43,418 nucleotides of DNA from Neobacillus cucumis (GTDB lineage: Bacteria; Bacillota; Bacilli; Bacillales; Cytobacillaceae). A program made the translations under genes and the position numbers. Shown piece by piece: positions 17,826 to 26,217 of this stretch; positions within the stretch are counted from its first letter, which is position 1, and every line of letters starts with the position of its first letter. Below the pieces are notes generated by a model. That model did not search any database, had not been told where the DNA came from, and saw only the letters and a list, made by a program, of their open reading frames with translations. The stretch lies in the NCBI RefSeq assembly GCF_016908975.1, contig NZ_JAFBEX010000035.1:1-43418 (forward strand). The letters run 5' to 3'.

Positions 17826-18525
17826 TGTAATGATTGTCGAAGATGACCCGATGGTAGCGGAAATCAATAAACAATATCTTGCGAAAATTGATGGGTTCCG
17901 ATTGGCTGCAACAGCCAATTCAGTGGCTGAAGCCACCCGTTTTTTGGATAATTATGATATTCAGCTCATTCTTCTGGATATTTTTATGCCGGGAAAACAG
18001 GGTTTAGAGCTGTTAGCGCACCTTCGGAAAAATGACCTTGAAATTGATGTCATCATCATTTCAGCAGCTACAGATCTTGAACGAATTAAGAGGGCATTAA
18101 GGTATGGTGTTGTCGACTATTTAATTAAGCCTTTCGAGTTTGAACGGTTTAACGCTGCACTAAATACCTATCTTGAGCAAACTCGGTTCATTGATAAACA
18201 GGATTCGGTTAGTCAACAGGAGCTCGATAACTTGCTTTTGCACAGAGACGAAGTTGTTATAGCAGAAGAACTGCCAAAGGGGTTGACGAAGGATACCTTA
18301 AAGCAGCTATGGGATGCGATTCAAGAATTGAAGGACGGGCCTTTTTCTACAGATGAAGTCGCAAATGTGGTAGGAATATCAAGGGTTTCGGCAAGAAAAT
18401 ATCTTAATTTCCTAAAGGATTTAGGAATCCTTGAAGTCAAGGTTATCTACGGAACCGTCGGTAGACCTGTATACCAGCATGAATATAACAAATTTAAAGA
18501 GCACTTAATAAAAAACTTTCTGTAA
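17818..18525 (+). CDS. CitB/DcuR/MalR-family response regulator
   Basis: 235 residues: receiver domain (1-120) with Asp54 in LLDIFMPG and the IKPF lysine; C-terminal helix-turn-helix near 185-210 (FSTDEVANVVGISRVSARKYLNFL). An upstream in-frame start at 17746 is inside the kinase gene; the ATG at 17818 has GAGGA 8 nt before it and overlaps the kinase stop by 8 nt, showing translational coupling. It probably activates the permease promoter downstream. Confidence 0.93.
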   Translation: MINVMIVEDDPMVAEINKQYLAKIDGFRLAATANSVAEATRFLDNYDIQLILLDIFMPGKQGLELLAHLRKNDLEIDVIIISAATDLERIKRALRYGVVDYLIKPFEFERFNAALNTYLEQTRFIDKQDSVSQQELDNLLLHRDEVVIAEELPKGLTKDTLKQLWDAIQELKDGPFSTDEVANVVGISRVSARKYLNFLKDLGILEVKVIYGTVGRPVYQHEYNKFKEHLIKNFL

Positions 18526-18553
18526 GCAGTTTTTGAAACTGCTTACTTTTTTT
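18522..18553 (+). terminator. Rho-independent terminator after the response regulator
   Basis: GTAAGCAGTTT and AAACTGCTTAC make a perfect 11-bp stem followed by seven T. The stem includes the regulator's stop codon. Confidence 0.92.
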
Positions 18554-18567
18554 ATTTACAAAAAGAA

Positions 18568-18615
18568 TTATTAAACTTTCATAATCTATGAAAACGGTTT
18601 ATTTGGGAATATGAT
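18568..18615 (+). promoter_or_regulatory. Candidate regulated promoter of the KdgT-like permease
   Basis: TTATTAAA at 18568-18575 resembles the direct-repeat element reported for MaeR-type malate regulators. TTTCATA, three bases, TATGAAA (18577-18593) is a perfect palindrome covering the -35 position for a -10 TATGAT at 18610-18615. TGAAAACGGTTTAT (18589-18602) matches a CcpA cre at 12 of 14 positions. Together they suggest activation by the response regulator and carbon control. Confidence 0.45.
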
Positions 18616-18766
18616 AGACATGTAGCAAGACAAAGGGGATTAAACTACGGCAAGGTTTGCAAGAGAATTGCAATCGCTTTCTGAAGTGATTGTAGAAATG
18701 GCTAAAAAGTAGTAGAAAATAATCTCTTTTTGCTAGATTAAAAAAACTATTTTAGGAGGATTAAAA

Positions 18767-19735
18767 ATGCAAATTCCTATTAAGAAAACGCTCGATAAAA
18801 TTCCCGGTGGTCTGATGGTTGTTCCACTTTTTCTAGGTGTATTAACAAATACATTTTTTCCACAGGTTTTACAAATTGGAAGTTTTACAACAGCATTATT
18901 TAGTAAAGAAGCATCATCAACCATTTTGGCATGTTTTATGTTTTTAATTGGTTCACAGATAAATTTTAAGTTAGCACCAAAGGCATTAAAAAAAGGTGCC
19001 ATATTATTAACAGGAAAATTTATTGTAGGTGCTGGTATTGGTTTAGCTGTAGCAGCGATTTTTGGGCCTGCCGGATTACTAGGATTAACACCATTAGCCA
19101 TCCTTGCAGCGTTGTTAAATGCTAATGGCGGGTTATATGCATCTCTTGCTTCGTCGTATGGTGACGAAACAGATGTAGGCGCATATGCTTTATTTTCTTT
19201 AAAAGATGGTCCATTTTTCACATTAGTGGCATTAGGTGCATCCGGTCTTGCTTCCATTCCTTTTCAAACACTTATAGGAGTATTAATTCCAATTGTTATC
19301 GGAATGATTTTAGGAAATATTGATCCTGATATGAGAAAGTTCCTTGGAAGCAGTAAATTATTATTAATCCCATTCTTCTCATTCCCATTAGGTGCCGGAA
19401 TGAATCTTTCAACTATCGTACATGCTGGAGGCCCTGGTATATTACTAGGTTTAATCGCTTCATTTACTGGAATTGGAGCTTACATCCTATTAAAGTTATT
19501 CAAAGAAAACCCTATCGTTGGTTTAGGAACAGGGTCAACGGCAGGAAATGCGGTAGCTACACCAGCTGTTGTGGCGGCTGCAGATCCAACTTTACTTGCA
19601 ATAGCACCAACAGCTACTGCACAAGTTGCAGCTGCATGTGTCATATCTGCCATCATCTGTCCGATTATTGTGAGCTATGTATTTAAAAGGTCTCAAAGGA
19701 AAAAGGAGAAACAATCGATTGCAAGGGCAGCCTGA
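18767..19735 (+). CDS. 2-keto-3-deoxygluconate permease (KdgT) family transporter
   Basis: 322 residues, about ten hydrophobic segments, beginning MQIPIKKTLDKIPGGLMVVP, with LNANGGLYASLASSYGDETDVGAY and GTGSTAGNAVATPAVVAAADP, which are characteristic of the KdgT symporter family. AGGAGG precedes the ATG. The family is named for 2-keto-3-deoxygluconate uptake, but no pectin or gluconate genes are nearby. It lies between a DcuS/MalK two-component system and a malic enzyme, so malate or another dicarboxylate is a more likely substrate here (inference). Confidence 0.88.
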   Translation: MQIPIKKTLDKIPGGLMVVPLFLGVLTNTFFPQVLQIGSFTTALFSKEASSTILACFMFLIGSQINFKLAPKALKKGAILLTGKFIVGAGIGLAVAAIFGPAGLLGLTPLAILAALLNANGGLYASLASSYGDETDVGAYALFSLKDGPFFTLVALGASGLASIPFQTLIGVLIPIVIGMILGNIDPDMRKFLGSSKLLLIPFFSFPLGAGMNLSTIVHAGGPGILLGLIASFTGIGAYILLKLFKENPIVGLGTGSTAGNAVATPAVVAAADPTLLAIAPTATAQVAAACVISAIICPIIVSYVFKRSQRKKEKQSIARAA

Positions 19736-19759
19736 TAAACAAGACAGAGTGGAAGATAG

Positions 19760-19799
19760 AACAAAGCAGTCAGCCAATCTTTACTGGCTGCTTTGTTTA
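19760..19799 (+). terminator. Terminator after the KdgT-like permease
   Basis: AACAAAG and CAGCCA arms pair with TGGCTG and CTTTGTT; the left arm has a 4-nt bulge. A short T-rich tail follows. Confidence 0.65.
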
Positions 19800-19855
19800 A
19801 TTACAAAAAAGAGTCATTAAATTAAAAAACCTAGTGAGATAAGGAAATTGTTATT

Positions 19856-19882
19856 AACATAGATAGGTAAGAAACCTATGTT
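19856..19882. promoter_or_regulatory. Imperfect palindrome upstream of the long malic enzyme
   Basis: AACATAG and AGGT pair with ACCTATGTT across a short loop, with a 2-nt bulge, 50 nt before the gene. No T-run follows, so an operator or leader hairpin is more likely than a terminator. Confidence 0.3.
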
Positions 19883-19931
19883 CCGGTATTGTACGAATAG
19901 CTATTTTTAAGAATAGAAAGAAGGAAACATC

Positions 19932-21647
19932 ATGAATATACCTGAGAATGTTATTATTACAACATTAAAAGGAAAAGAAGTTCTCTCAAATCCTTTTTTG
20001 AATAAAGGAACGGCTTTTACGAAAGCGGAAAGGGAAGAGCTTGGACTCGACGGTCTGTTACCACCTCGAGTACTCACCCTTGATGAACAGGTAAATAGGG
20101 TTTATGAACAATATTCGATGCGGACAACGAACCTATTTAAACACGGATTGCTTTATGATCTATATAACCGAAATGTTGTGCTGTTTTACCGATTGTTGAA
20201 AGAACACCTAGCAGAAATGCTCCCGATCATCTACACTCCTACTGTCGGTGAAGCGATCCAGTCATACTCTCATAGCTACCGCCGCCCGGGTGGCTTATAT
20301 CTGTCGATTGATGATCCTGAGGGCATTGCAAAGGCATTTCAAAATCTTGGACAGCCTAAAAATGGCATTGATTTAATTGTCGTTACTGATTCCGAAAGTA
20401 TTTTGGGTATTGGGGACCAAGGAGTAGGCGGTATTAATATTGCGATTGGTAAACTTGCCGTGTACACAGCGGCAGCTGGTATTGATCCAAGTCGAGTGCT
20501 GCCAGTTGTGCTGGATGTTGGTACGAACAATCAGGCTTTGGTTGCTGATCCTATCTATATTGGTAACAAATTCGCTCGTGTCCGTGGTGAGCGTTATGAT
20601 CAATTCATTGAATTATTCGTTGAGAATGCAAGAAAGTTCTTTCCAGAGGTGCTTCTTCACTGGGAGGACCTTGGCAACGTGAATGCGCGTAAAATCTTGG
20701 ACAAATACGGTGACAACATCCTTACCTTCAACGATGACATCCAGGGAACAGGTGCCGTTACCCTTGCGGCTGTTATGTCTGGAATGAAAGTAACAGGAGC
20801 TAATCTGAAGGACCAGCGTATTGTTGTCTTCGGACCAGGTGCTGCCGGCATCGGTATAGCTGACCAAATCTCAGAGACAATGGTTCTTGAAGGGCTGACA
20901 AGGGAAGAAGCCTATGACCGTTTCTGGGCTATTGACTATCGGGGATTACTAACAGATAGAACAACAGATGTACTGAACTTCCAGAAGCCATATGTAAGAA
21001 GGGCGGAAGAAGTAAAAGACTGGGATAAGAATGAGGATGGGATTATTTCATTAATGGAAGTCGTTCAGAGGGTGAAACCAACCATTCTAATTGGTACTTC
21101 TGGACAAGCCGGTGCCTTCACGGAGGAAATTGTGAAAGAAATGGCCAAGCATGTTGAGCGTCCTATCATCTTGCCGATGTCCAACCCAACAGCATTGACT
21201 GAAGCGGTGCCGGGAAACCTGATGAAATGGACAGATGGCAAGGCCCTAATTGCAACCGGCAGCCCGTTTGCCAATGTAGAGTACAACGGTGTTTCCTATG
21301 AAATTGGCCAGTCAAATAACGCATTTGTATTTCCAGGCCTAGGTCTTGGAGCTATTGTTGCAAAAGCTGAAGTAATCTCAAAAGGAATGTTCGCAGCGGC
21401 TGCTTATGCGGTTGCAAAAATGTCAGACACCAGCACACCTGGAGCATCCCTGCTGCCATCCATTGAAAAACTTCATGAGGTCTCAAAATACGTAGCCATT
21501 GAAGTAGTCAATGCGGCGATACACGAAGGAATTGCAAGAGCGGATATCCGAGATGTTGAGACTGCAATTGAAGAGGCTATGTGGAAGCCTGAGTATAAGG
21601 AAATAAAGAGCGTAGGTATTTGGACAAACATTCATTCCTATGCATGA
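19932..21647 (+). CDS. NAD-type malic enzyme, long form (MaeA/MalS-like)
   Basis: 571 residues, the size of the SfcA/MaeA class that converts malate to pyruvate. Motifs: LPIIYTPTVGEA, the loop VVTDSESILGIGDQGVGG, the metal-binding FNDDIQGTGAV, the dinucleotide motif VVFGPGAAGIGIAD, and PMSNPTALTEA. AAAGAAGGAAA lies before the ATG. Its position behind the DcuS/MalK system and the KdgT-like permease argues for a catabolic malate role, like B. subtilis MaeA under MalR. Confidence 0.93.
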   Translation: MNIPENVIITTLKGKEVLSNPFLNKGTAFTKAEREELGLDGLLPPRVLTLDEQVNRVYEQYSMRTTNLFKHGLLYDLYNRNVVLFYRLLKEHLAEMLPIIYTPTVGEAIQSYSHSYRRPGGLYLSIDDPEGIAKAFQNLGQPKNGIDLIVVTDSESILGIGDQGVGGINIAIGKLAVYTAAAGIDPSRVLPVVLDVGTNNQALVADPIYIGNKFARVRGERYDQFIELFVENARKFFPEVLLHWEDLGNVNARKILDKYGDNILTFNDDIQGTGAVTLAAVMSGMKVTGANLKDQRIVVFGPGAAGIGIADQISETMVLEGLTREEAYDRFWAIDYRGLLTDRTTDVLNFQKPYVRRAEEVKDWDKNEDGIISLMEVVQRVKPTILIGTSGQAGAFTEEIVKEMAKHVERPIILPMSNPTALTEAVPGNLMKWTDGKALIATGSPFANVEYNGVSYEIGQSNNAFVFPGLGLGAIVAKAEVISKGMFAAAAYAVAKMSDTSTPGASLLPSIEKLHEVSKYVAIEVVNAAIHEGIARADIRDVETAIEEAMWKPEYKEIKSVGIWTNIHSYA

Positions 21648-21700
21648 TTAAATAGTTAGATAAAATGCCTGTACTTCTGGTATAAGATGATATTATTTTT

Positions 21701-21737
21701 GAACAGACGTTTCTTTGAAGCGAATCTGTTCTTTTTT
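21701..21737 (+). terminator. Rho-independent terminator after the long malic enzyme
   Basis: GAACAGA...TCTGTTC with inner CGTTTC/GAAGCG pairing is followed by six T. Confidence 0.85.
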
Positions 21738-21886
21738 ATGTCTTCTCCTAATAGATCTGTTTCTCTTTTGTGAAAAAGGTTGGGATTTTTTTTAGATGAT
21801 GTTTCTTGCTTCTTTGCATGATAAAATGAATGAGCTGATATTGAAATATATGACATATAAGATCAATCAACTGAGGGGGGTTATTC

Positions 21887-22435
21887 ATGCTACTAAATAT
21901 TTTCTTAATCTTTGCTCTTCAATTACTGTATGTTCCTGTCTTGACACTTCGGACCATTTTTTTAGTGAAGAATATGAGCGTGGCAGCTTCAACATTTGGA
22001 ACACTGGAGGCGCTCATTTATGTATTCGGTCTTTCCTTAGTTTTTTCAGGGCATCAAAGTATTGCTGAAATGGTCGTTTATGCTGTAGGTTTTGGCGTAG
22101 GATTATACATCGGTACGCGGATAGAAAGTAAGCTGGCCATTGGTTACACTTGCTTAGTTGTGAATTTAATGGAAATGAATAAGGAACTTATTGCTTTATT
22201 AAGAAATAAAGGATTCGGGGTTACCGTCTTTGAAGGGATGGGCCGGGATAGTAAAAGATTTCAATTAGAAATATTAACAAAGCGAAACCGCGAAAATGAA
22301 GTGATGGATTTAATCGAAGAATACGAGCCAAGAGCGTTCATCATTTCTTATGAACCGCGTAAATTTAAAGGCGGTTATTTAATTAAGGCGATGAAAAAGC
22401 ATTGGAAAAAAAGTAACACTGTTAAACAAATGTAA
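21887..22435 (+). CDS. UPF0316 membrane protein (YebE-like, DUF2179)
   Basis: 182 residues: three hydrophobic segments in the first 85 residues, then a small soluble domain (about 95-165) with NKGFGVTVFEGMGRDSKR and EYEPRAFIISYEPR, typical of DUF2179. GAGGGGGG precedes the ATG. Function is unknown; DUF2179 domains occur in membrane proteins and may bind a small ligand. A decayed copy of its 3' end lies at 26100-26177. Confidence 0.88.
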   Translation: MLLNIFLIFALQLLYVPVLTLRTIFLVKNMSVAASTFGTLEALIYVFGLSLVFSGHQSIAEMVVYAVGFGVGLYIGTRIESKLAIGYTCLVVNLMEMNKELIALLRNKGFGVTVFEGMGRDSKRFQLEILTKRNRENEVMDLIEEYEPRAFIISYEPRKFKGGYLIKAMKKHWKKSNTVKQM

Positions 22436-22451
22436 ATCATTAGGAAAATTG

Positions 22452-22497
22452 AAAAAGGATTGTGTATTTTTATAAGACAACCTCACAATCCTTTTTT
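22452..22497 (+). terminator. Terminator after the YebE-like gene
   Basis: AAAAAGGATTGTG pairs with CACAATCCTTTTTT in a 13-bp stem with a 19-nt loop and a T-run. Confidence 0.85.
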
Positions 22498-22530
22498 ATT
22501 TCACAGAGATACCCTCCCCTTCGTCGCACC

Positions 22531-22547
22531 GTATCGTTGGGCGATAC
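22531..22547. promoter_or_regulatory. Candidate auto-operator of the MerR-like gene
   Basis: GTATCG, five bases, CGATAC is a perfect palindrome 54 nt upstream of the gene. Related GCGATACAG and ACGATACAG motifs recur inside it. Confidence 0.35.
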
Positions 22548-22600
22548 AGCTTGCAAATTAATCTAAAAACCCTCATATTTAATAGAAAAGGAGGAGCGAT

Positions 22601-23308
22601 ATGCGAAGTGATATACAACCGAATGAACGTGCATTCTCTACTAAGGAAGTAGCAGAGGAAGTGGGGATTGCCACACCTACTGTTCGAAAGTACGGCCAAA
22701 TCTTAGAGCGGAATGGGTATGAATTTTTAAAAGATGGTGATCGGCGTATTTTTGTTCAATCTGACCTTGAAGCGCTCATAGCGTTACGCGATACAGACAA
22801 AGCCTTGGACGATACAGCTAAAGATCTTGTGAACCAACAAAAGGAAAGATTAGAAGAATCTAATAAAACAGAGATTGCTATATCCGATACATATCAAAAT
22901 TCACCCCAAAACCCCAATCAATTAGAAGAGGTTTTACTGTTTTTGGTCAAAGAGCTTGCTGCAACAAAAGAAATGAATGTCCAACTGACAAACGATATGT
23001 CTCAACTTAAAGTAACCGTTTCCCGACTTCAGCAAGATCATCATGTTATAAGCTCTAGTATTGGAAATTCAGCGCAAAAAACACATGCTAAAATTGAGAA
23101 ATTAACTGAACAACAAAAATCATACTATGAAACTTTGCTGCAACAAGAAATAGAAAAAAGTGAATTCCTGCAAAAAGAATTACAAGATTTGCGGGATGAG
23201 CAAAAAAAAGAATGGCATTCACAAAATGAATTTAATAAACGTTTAGAAGAAGCGATACAAAGGCCTAAAGAAAAATGGGGCTGGATTTTCTCGTTATTTC
23301 AAAAATGA
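22601..23308 (+). CDS. MerR/RacA-like DNA-binding coiled-coil protein (DUF3967-like)
   Basis: 235 residues: an N-terminal MerR-type helix-turn-helix (about 10-65, FSTKEVAEEVGIATPTVRKYGQ), a charged linker, a predicted coiled coil (about 105-220, rich in Glu, Gln, Lys and Leu heptads) and an aromatic C-terminus WGWIFSLFQK. This layout occurs in RacA-like chromosome-anchoring proteins and in DUF3967 proteins common on Bacillus plasmids and islands. The amphipathic tail could touch the membrane. AAAGGAGGA precedes the ATG. It stands alone with its own palindrome and downstream iterons, suggesting a DNA-organising or partition role; direct evidence is lacking. Confidence 0.7.
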   Translation: MRSDIQPNERAFSTKEVAEEVGIATPTVRKYGQILERNGYEFLKDGDRRIFVQSDLEALIALRDTDKALDDTAKDLVNQQKERLEESNKTEIAISDTYQNSPQNPNQLEEVLLFLVKELAATKEMNVQLTNDMSQLKVTVSRLQQDHHVISSSIGNSAQKTHAKIEKLTEQQKSYYETLLQQEIEKSEFLQKELQDLRDEQKKEWHSQNEFNKRLEEAIQRPKEKWGWIFSLFQK

Positions 23309-23381
23309 GGTGTTTATACCACTTTGAAGCGCATATAGCGCTAAGTGATATGGACACGCCCTTAGCCGATATGATACCCTG

Positions 23382-23401
23382 CTTAAAGTAACCGTTTCCC
23401 G
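23382..23401. repeat. 20-bp duplication of sequence from inside the MerR-like gene
   Basis: CTTAAAGTAACCGTTTCCCG occurs here and at 23006-23025 inside the coiled-coil region. A nearby GATATG is also shared, though at slightly different spacing. The 339-bp gap 23309-23647 otherwise holds the iterons below and no gene. Confidence 0.75.
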
Positions 23402-23429
23402 GCCCCACTATGTCCTCTATTTGTTTTGA

Positions 23430-23510
23430 CAATTCACATTGAATTTTTTCAAATTCCAACAAATTCCCGGGAAATATCTACAAATTCGGAGTAGATATCG
23501 ACAAATATTC
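23430..23510. repeat. Helically phased CAAATTC iterons
   Basis: CAATTC at 23430, CAAATTC at 23450, 23460 and 23481, and CAAATATTC at 23502. Start-to-start spacings are 20, 10, 21 and 21 bp, that is one or two helical turns. An 8-bp inverted repeat (ATATCTAC/GTAGATAT, 23474-23498) overlaps them. This looks like a protein-binding array on one DNA face. Confidence 0.5.
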
Positions 23511-23647
23511 ACTAAAAAAAAACGGGTAGCTGCTAAAGATATTTTCACTAAACCGCTAGTCACTACCTACTAATATAATCTTTATGTTTCAAAATCTCTA
23601 TGGTGGATATAGTAATATACATCATCATTTTAAGGAGGCTTTTGAAC

Positions 23648-24433
23648 ATGGAGAATCTACTTCAAAATCAGGTGGCTTTTGTTACAGGAGCTGGCTCAGG
23701 GATAGGAAGGGCTGCGGCGCTAAAGCTTGCTCAAAATGGGGGAAAGATTGCTTTAATAGATTTGCATAAAGAAAACGTAGAAGAAGTGAAAAATCAAATC
23801 GAGGAAATGGGAAGCGAAGCGCTTGTCTTGGAAGCCAATGCTTCTGACCCGAAGGAAGTAGAGAACTGTTATAAAAAGACCATTGATCAGTGGGGAAGAC
23901 TAGATGTTGTCTTTGCCAACGCGGGGATTAATGGGGAAGTTGCACCGATAGAAGACTTGGAGCCGGAGGATTGGGATTTAACCATTTCTAATAACTTAAC
24001 GAGTACCTTTTTAACAGTAAAATATGCAATCCCGCATTTGAAGACAAGTGGGGGAAGTATCATTATTACTAGTTCCATTAATGGAAACAGGATCTATAAA
24101 AATATTGGAATGTCTGCATATAGCACCTCCAAAATTGGCCAGATGGGCTTTGGAAAAATGGCGGCTCTTGAGCTAGCCAACTATGGTATTAGAGTCAACA
24201 TTATCTGCCCAGGAGCAATTGAAACAAATATAAATGAAAACACCTGGAAAGAAAACGAAAAGTTAAAAAAAGTGGAAATTCCTATTAATTATCCAAAAGG
24301 AAACCAACCATTGGAACACAAACCAGGAAAAGCTGAACAAGTCGCCGACCTAGTCTTATTTCTTGCTTCCAACCACTCAAACCACATAACTGGAAGTGAA
24401 ATCTACATTGACGGGGCGGAATCTCTTTTATAA
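23648..24433 (+). CDS. SDR-family NAD(P)-dependent oxidoreductase
   Basis: 261 residues, a classical short-chain dehydrogenase: TGAGSGIG cofactor loop (13-20), DLHKENV after strand 2 with an Asp that favours NAD, FANAGI, the catalytic serine in ITSSINGN, Tyr158 and Lys162 in YSTSK, and C-terminal GSEIYIDGAESLL. Upstream in-frame codons to 23600 exist, but TAAGGAGG lies before the ATG at 23648. The substrate is unknown and neighbours do not help. Confidence 0.92.
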   Translation: MENLLQNQVAFVTGAGSGIGRAAALKLAQNGGKIALIDLHKENVEEVKNQIEEMGSEALVLEANASDPKEVENCYKKTIDQWGRLDVVFANAGINGEVAPIEDLEPEDWDLTISNNLTSTFLTVKYAIPHLKTSGGSIIITSSINGNRIYKNIGMSAYSTSKIGQMGFGKMAALELANYGIRVNIICPGAIETNINENTWKENEKLKKVEIPINYPKGNQPLEHKPGKAEQVADLVLFLASNHSNHITGSEIYIDGAESLL

Positions 24434-24456
24434 TGAAACAATACAACAATATTATA

Positions 24457-24507
24457 AGGTGCCTGTCACCCCAAAAAATGTCCACATACTGTGGACATTT
24501 TTTGGGG
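24457..24507. repeat. REP-like palindrome acting as bidirectional terminator
   Basis: A short GGTGCCTGTCACC palindrome abuts a perfect 17-bp stem, CCCCAAAAAATGTCCAC with GTGGACATTTTTTGGGG and a 5-nt loop. It lies between the convergent SDR and amylase genes. GGTGCCTGTCACC-type sequences recur in Bacillus genomes near REP-associated transposases; this is recalled, not searched. Confidence 0.7.
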
Positions 24508-24553
24508 CTTATAAACATTGTAGATTGGTTCTGGTCCATACATATATTTTATC

Positions 24554-26014
24554 TTAATCCTTGGGAAGGTAAGCCCAAACGGATACACCGCCGCCGTTAA
24601 CAGGGAAAGTGGCGTATCCATCCTCTTCGATCGTAATTTGCTCTTCCCTTGAGTTAGTCACGTCTACCCATGTTTCTCCAGCCTTCCTTTCGCCCACGTA
24701 CATTCTTTTCTCACCATCTTCTCCATTGGAGATAACAACTGCACAACCTGAATGTTTAAGTTCTTTAACACCCAGTCGAGCCCACCCAATAGTATTTGGA
24801 TGGTCGAAGTAATCATGCTGTTCTCCGTATGCTTTATCGTATCGGGCGAAGAGGAGGCGATCGAGGATTTCTTTATTTCCTTCTGTTGGCTCTGGACCTT
24901 TGATTCCGTAATAATCTCCATAGAAGAGACACGGATTTCCTCCTTTTCTAAGGAGAATCAGGGCATATGCACTTGGCTTAAACCAGTCCTGTACCCACGA
25001 TTCGAGTGATTGTTGGGGCTGAGTGTCATGATTATCAACGAAGGTAACAGCATTCCCAGGGTGGGAATTTACTAGTGTACCCTCGAAAATACGGGTTAAA
25101 TCAAAATCACTGCCTTCATTGGAGGCTTGATGCAGCTTATAATGCAAGGGGACATCAAACAATTCTATCTGATAATCAACATGGTCAAGGTATTTCTGAC
25201 ATGCATGAAGATTAGTTTTCCAAACTTCACCGACAAAGTAAAAATCATCGCCTCGGTGTTTACGCAACTCTTCCACAAACTCATGGATAAAATAATAATT
25301 TATATGCTTGATGGCATCAAGGCGGTATCCATCGCAATTAATGGTATCTGTCAGCCATTTTCCCCAATCTATCATTTCTTTTTTTATTTCAGGAAGTTCA
25401 TAGTTAATATCGGCAAGCATAAGATAGTCATAATTTCCGTATTCATCATCCACATGTTTACTCCAATCCTTGTTTTCTCCAAGGATTTTAAATATTCCTG
25501 ATTTCCCTGTCTTTTCATCATAATCTGTTCCATTAAAATGCTCAAAATTCCATTCAAAAGAAGAATATTTTCCCTCACGCCCTGGAAAGGTAAATTTTGT
25601 CCATGCTTCAATTTCAAAGGGCTCGGATATTTCTTTGGTCCGGTCCTCCTGGTCCACTTCAATCACTTTAATTAACTCCGTCTCGTCAGCACCTGCTTTA
25701 TGGTTCATGACTACATCTGCATATACTTTCATGCCGACCTTTTGACATGCCGCTATTGCTTCTATTAGTTCATGTTTAGTCCCGTACTTTGTCCGGGTGG
25801 AGCCTTTTTGATCAAATTCACCTAGATCATATAAATCATATGGAGCATAGCCATTATCCTCAGGCGAGGTCGCTTTTGTCACGGGTGGTATCCAGAGGGA
25901 TGTAATTCCTTTTTCTTTTAATTCTGGCGCCATTTCCTTTAGACGTCTCCAATGGCTTCCATCTGGTTCTAGATGCCATTCGAAAAATTGCAGTATTGTG
26001 TGGTTTCTTTCCAT
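24554..26014 (-). CDS. Cytoplasmic alpha-amylase (GH13)
   Basis: 486 residues with a GH13 (beta/alpha)8 barrel and C-terminal beta domain. Conserved regions: DVVMNHKAGAD, nucleophile Asp233 in GYRLDAIKH, acid/base Glu263 in FVGEVW, and Asp330 in FVDNHDTQ. It hydrolyses internal alpha-1,4-glucan bonds. There is no signal peptide, so it probably acts on cytoplasmic maltodextrins or glycogen-like stores, as the intracellular relatives of liquefying amylase do. AGGAGGACAGGAAC precedes the ATG on the minus strand. It stands alone. Confidence 0.93.
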   Translation of the reverse strand: MERNHTILQFFEWHLEPDGSHWRRLKEMAPELKEKGITSLWIPPVTKATSPEDNGYAPYDLYDLGEFDQKGSTRTKYGTKHELIEAIAACQKVGMKVYADVVMNHKAGADETELIKVIEVDQEDRTKEISEPFEIEAWTKFTFPGREGKYSSFEWNFEHFNGTDYDEKTGKSGIFKILGENKDWSKHVDDEYGNYDYLMLADINYELPEIKKEMIDWGKWLTDTINCDGYRLDAIKHINYYFIHEFVEELRKHRGDDFYFVGEVWKTNLHACQKYLDHVDYQIELFDVPLHYKLHQASNEGSDFDLTRIFEGTLVNSHPGNAVTFVDNHDTQPQQSLESWVQDWFKPSAYALILLRKGGNPCLFYGDYYGIKGPEPTEGNKEILDRLLFARYDKAYGEQHDYFDHPNTIGWARLGVKELKHSGCAVVISNGEDGEKRMYVGERKAGETWVDVTNSREEQITIEEDGYATFPVNGGGVSVWAYLPKD

Positions 26015-26099
26015 GTTCCTGTCCTCCTAGTTTCATCAATTATTAGGTATATGAATATTACCCGGTTTGACACCCAACAAATCCTGCAAAAACATTTAG

Positions 26100-26177
26100 A
26101 ATTTAATTAAAGCGATGAAAAGGCATTTGAGAAAAGGAAGCACTGTTAAACTAATGAAACTTGTTTTGAATCTATGA
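26100..26177 (+). pseudogene. 3' remnant of a second YebE-like (UPF0316) gene
   Basis: The reading frame NLIKAMKRHLRKGSTVKLM closely matches the C-terminus YLIKAMKKHWKKSNTVKQM of the protein at 21887-22435, and the DNA is also similar. Nothing upstream continues it. It looks like the end of a lost paralog or a duplicated fragment. Confidence 0.75.
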
Positions 26178-26217
26178 AGTTAAATAATGATGGGGAAATT
26201 TCAACTTAAAGAAAAGG

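Noticed and set aside
18640..18712. Frame reading RFARELQSLSEVIVEMAKK before the KdgT-like gene
   Set aside because: A stop lies just upstream and there is no start codon; too short to call even a remnant.
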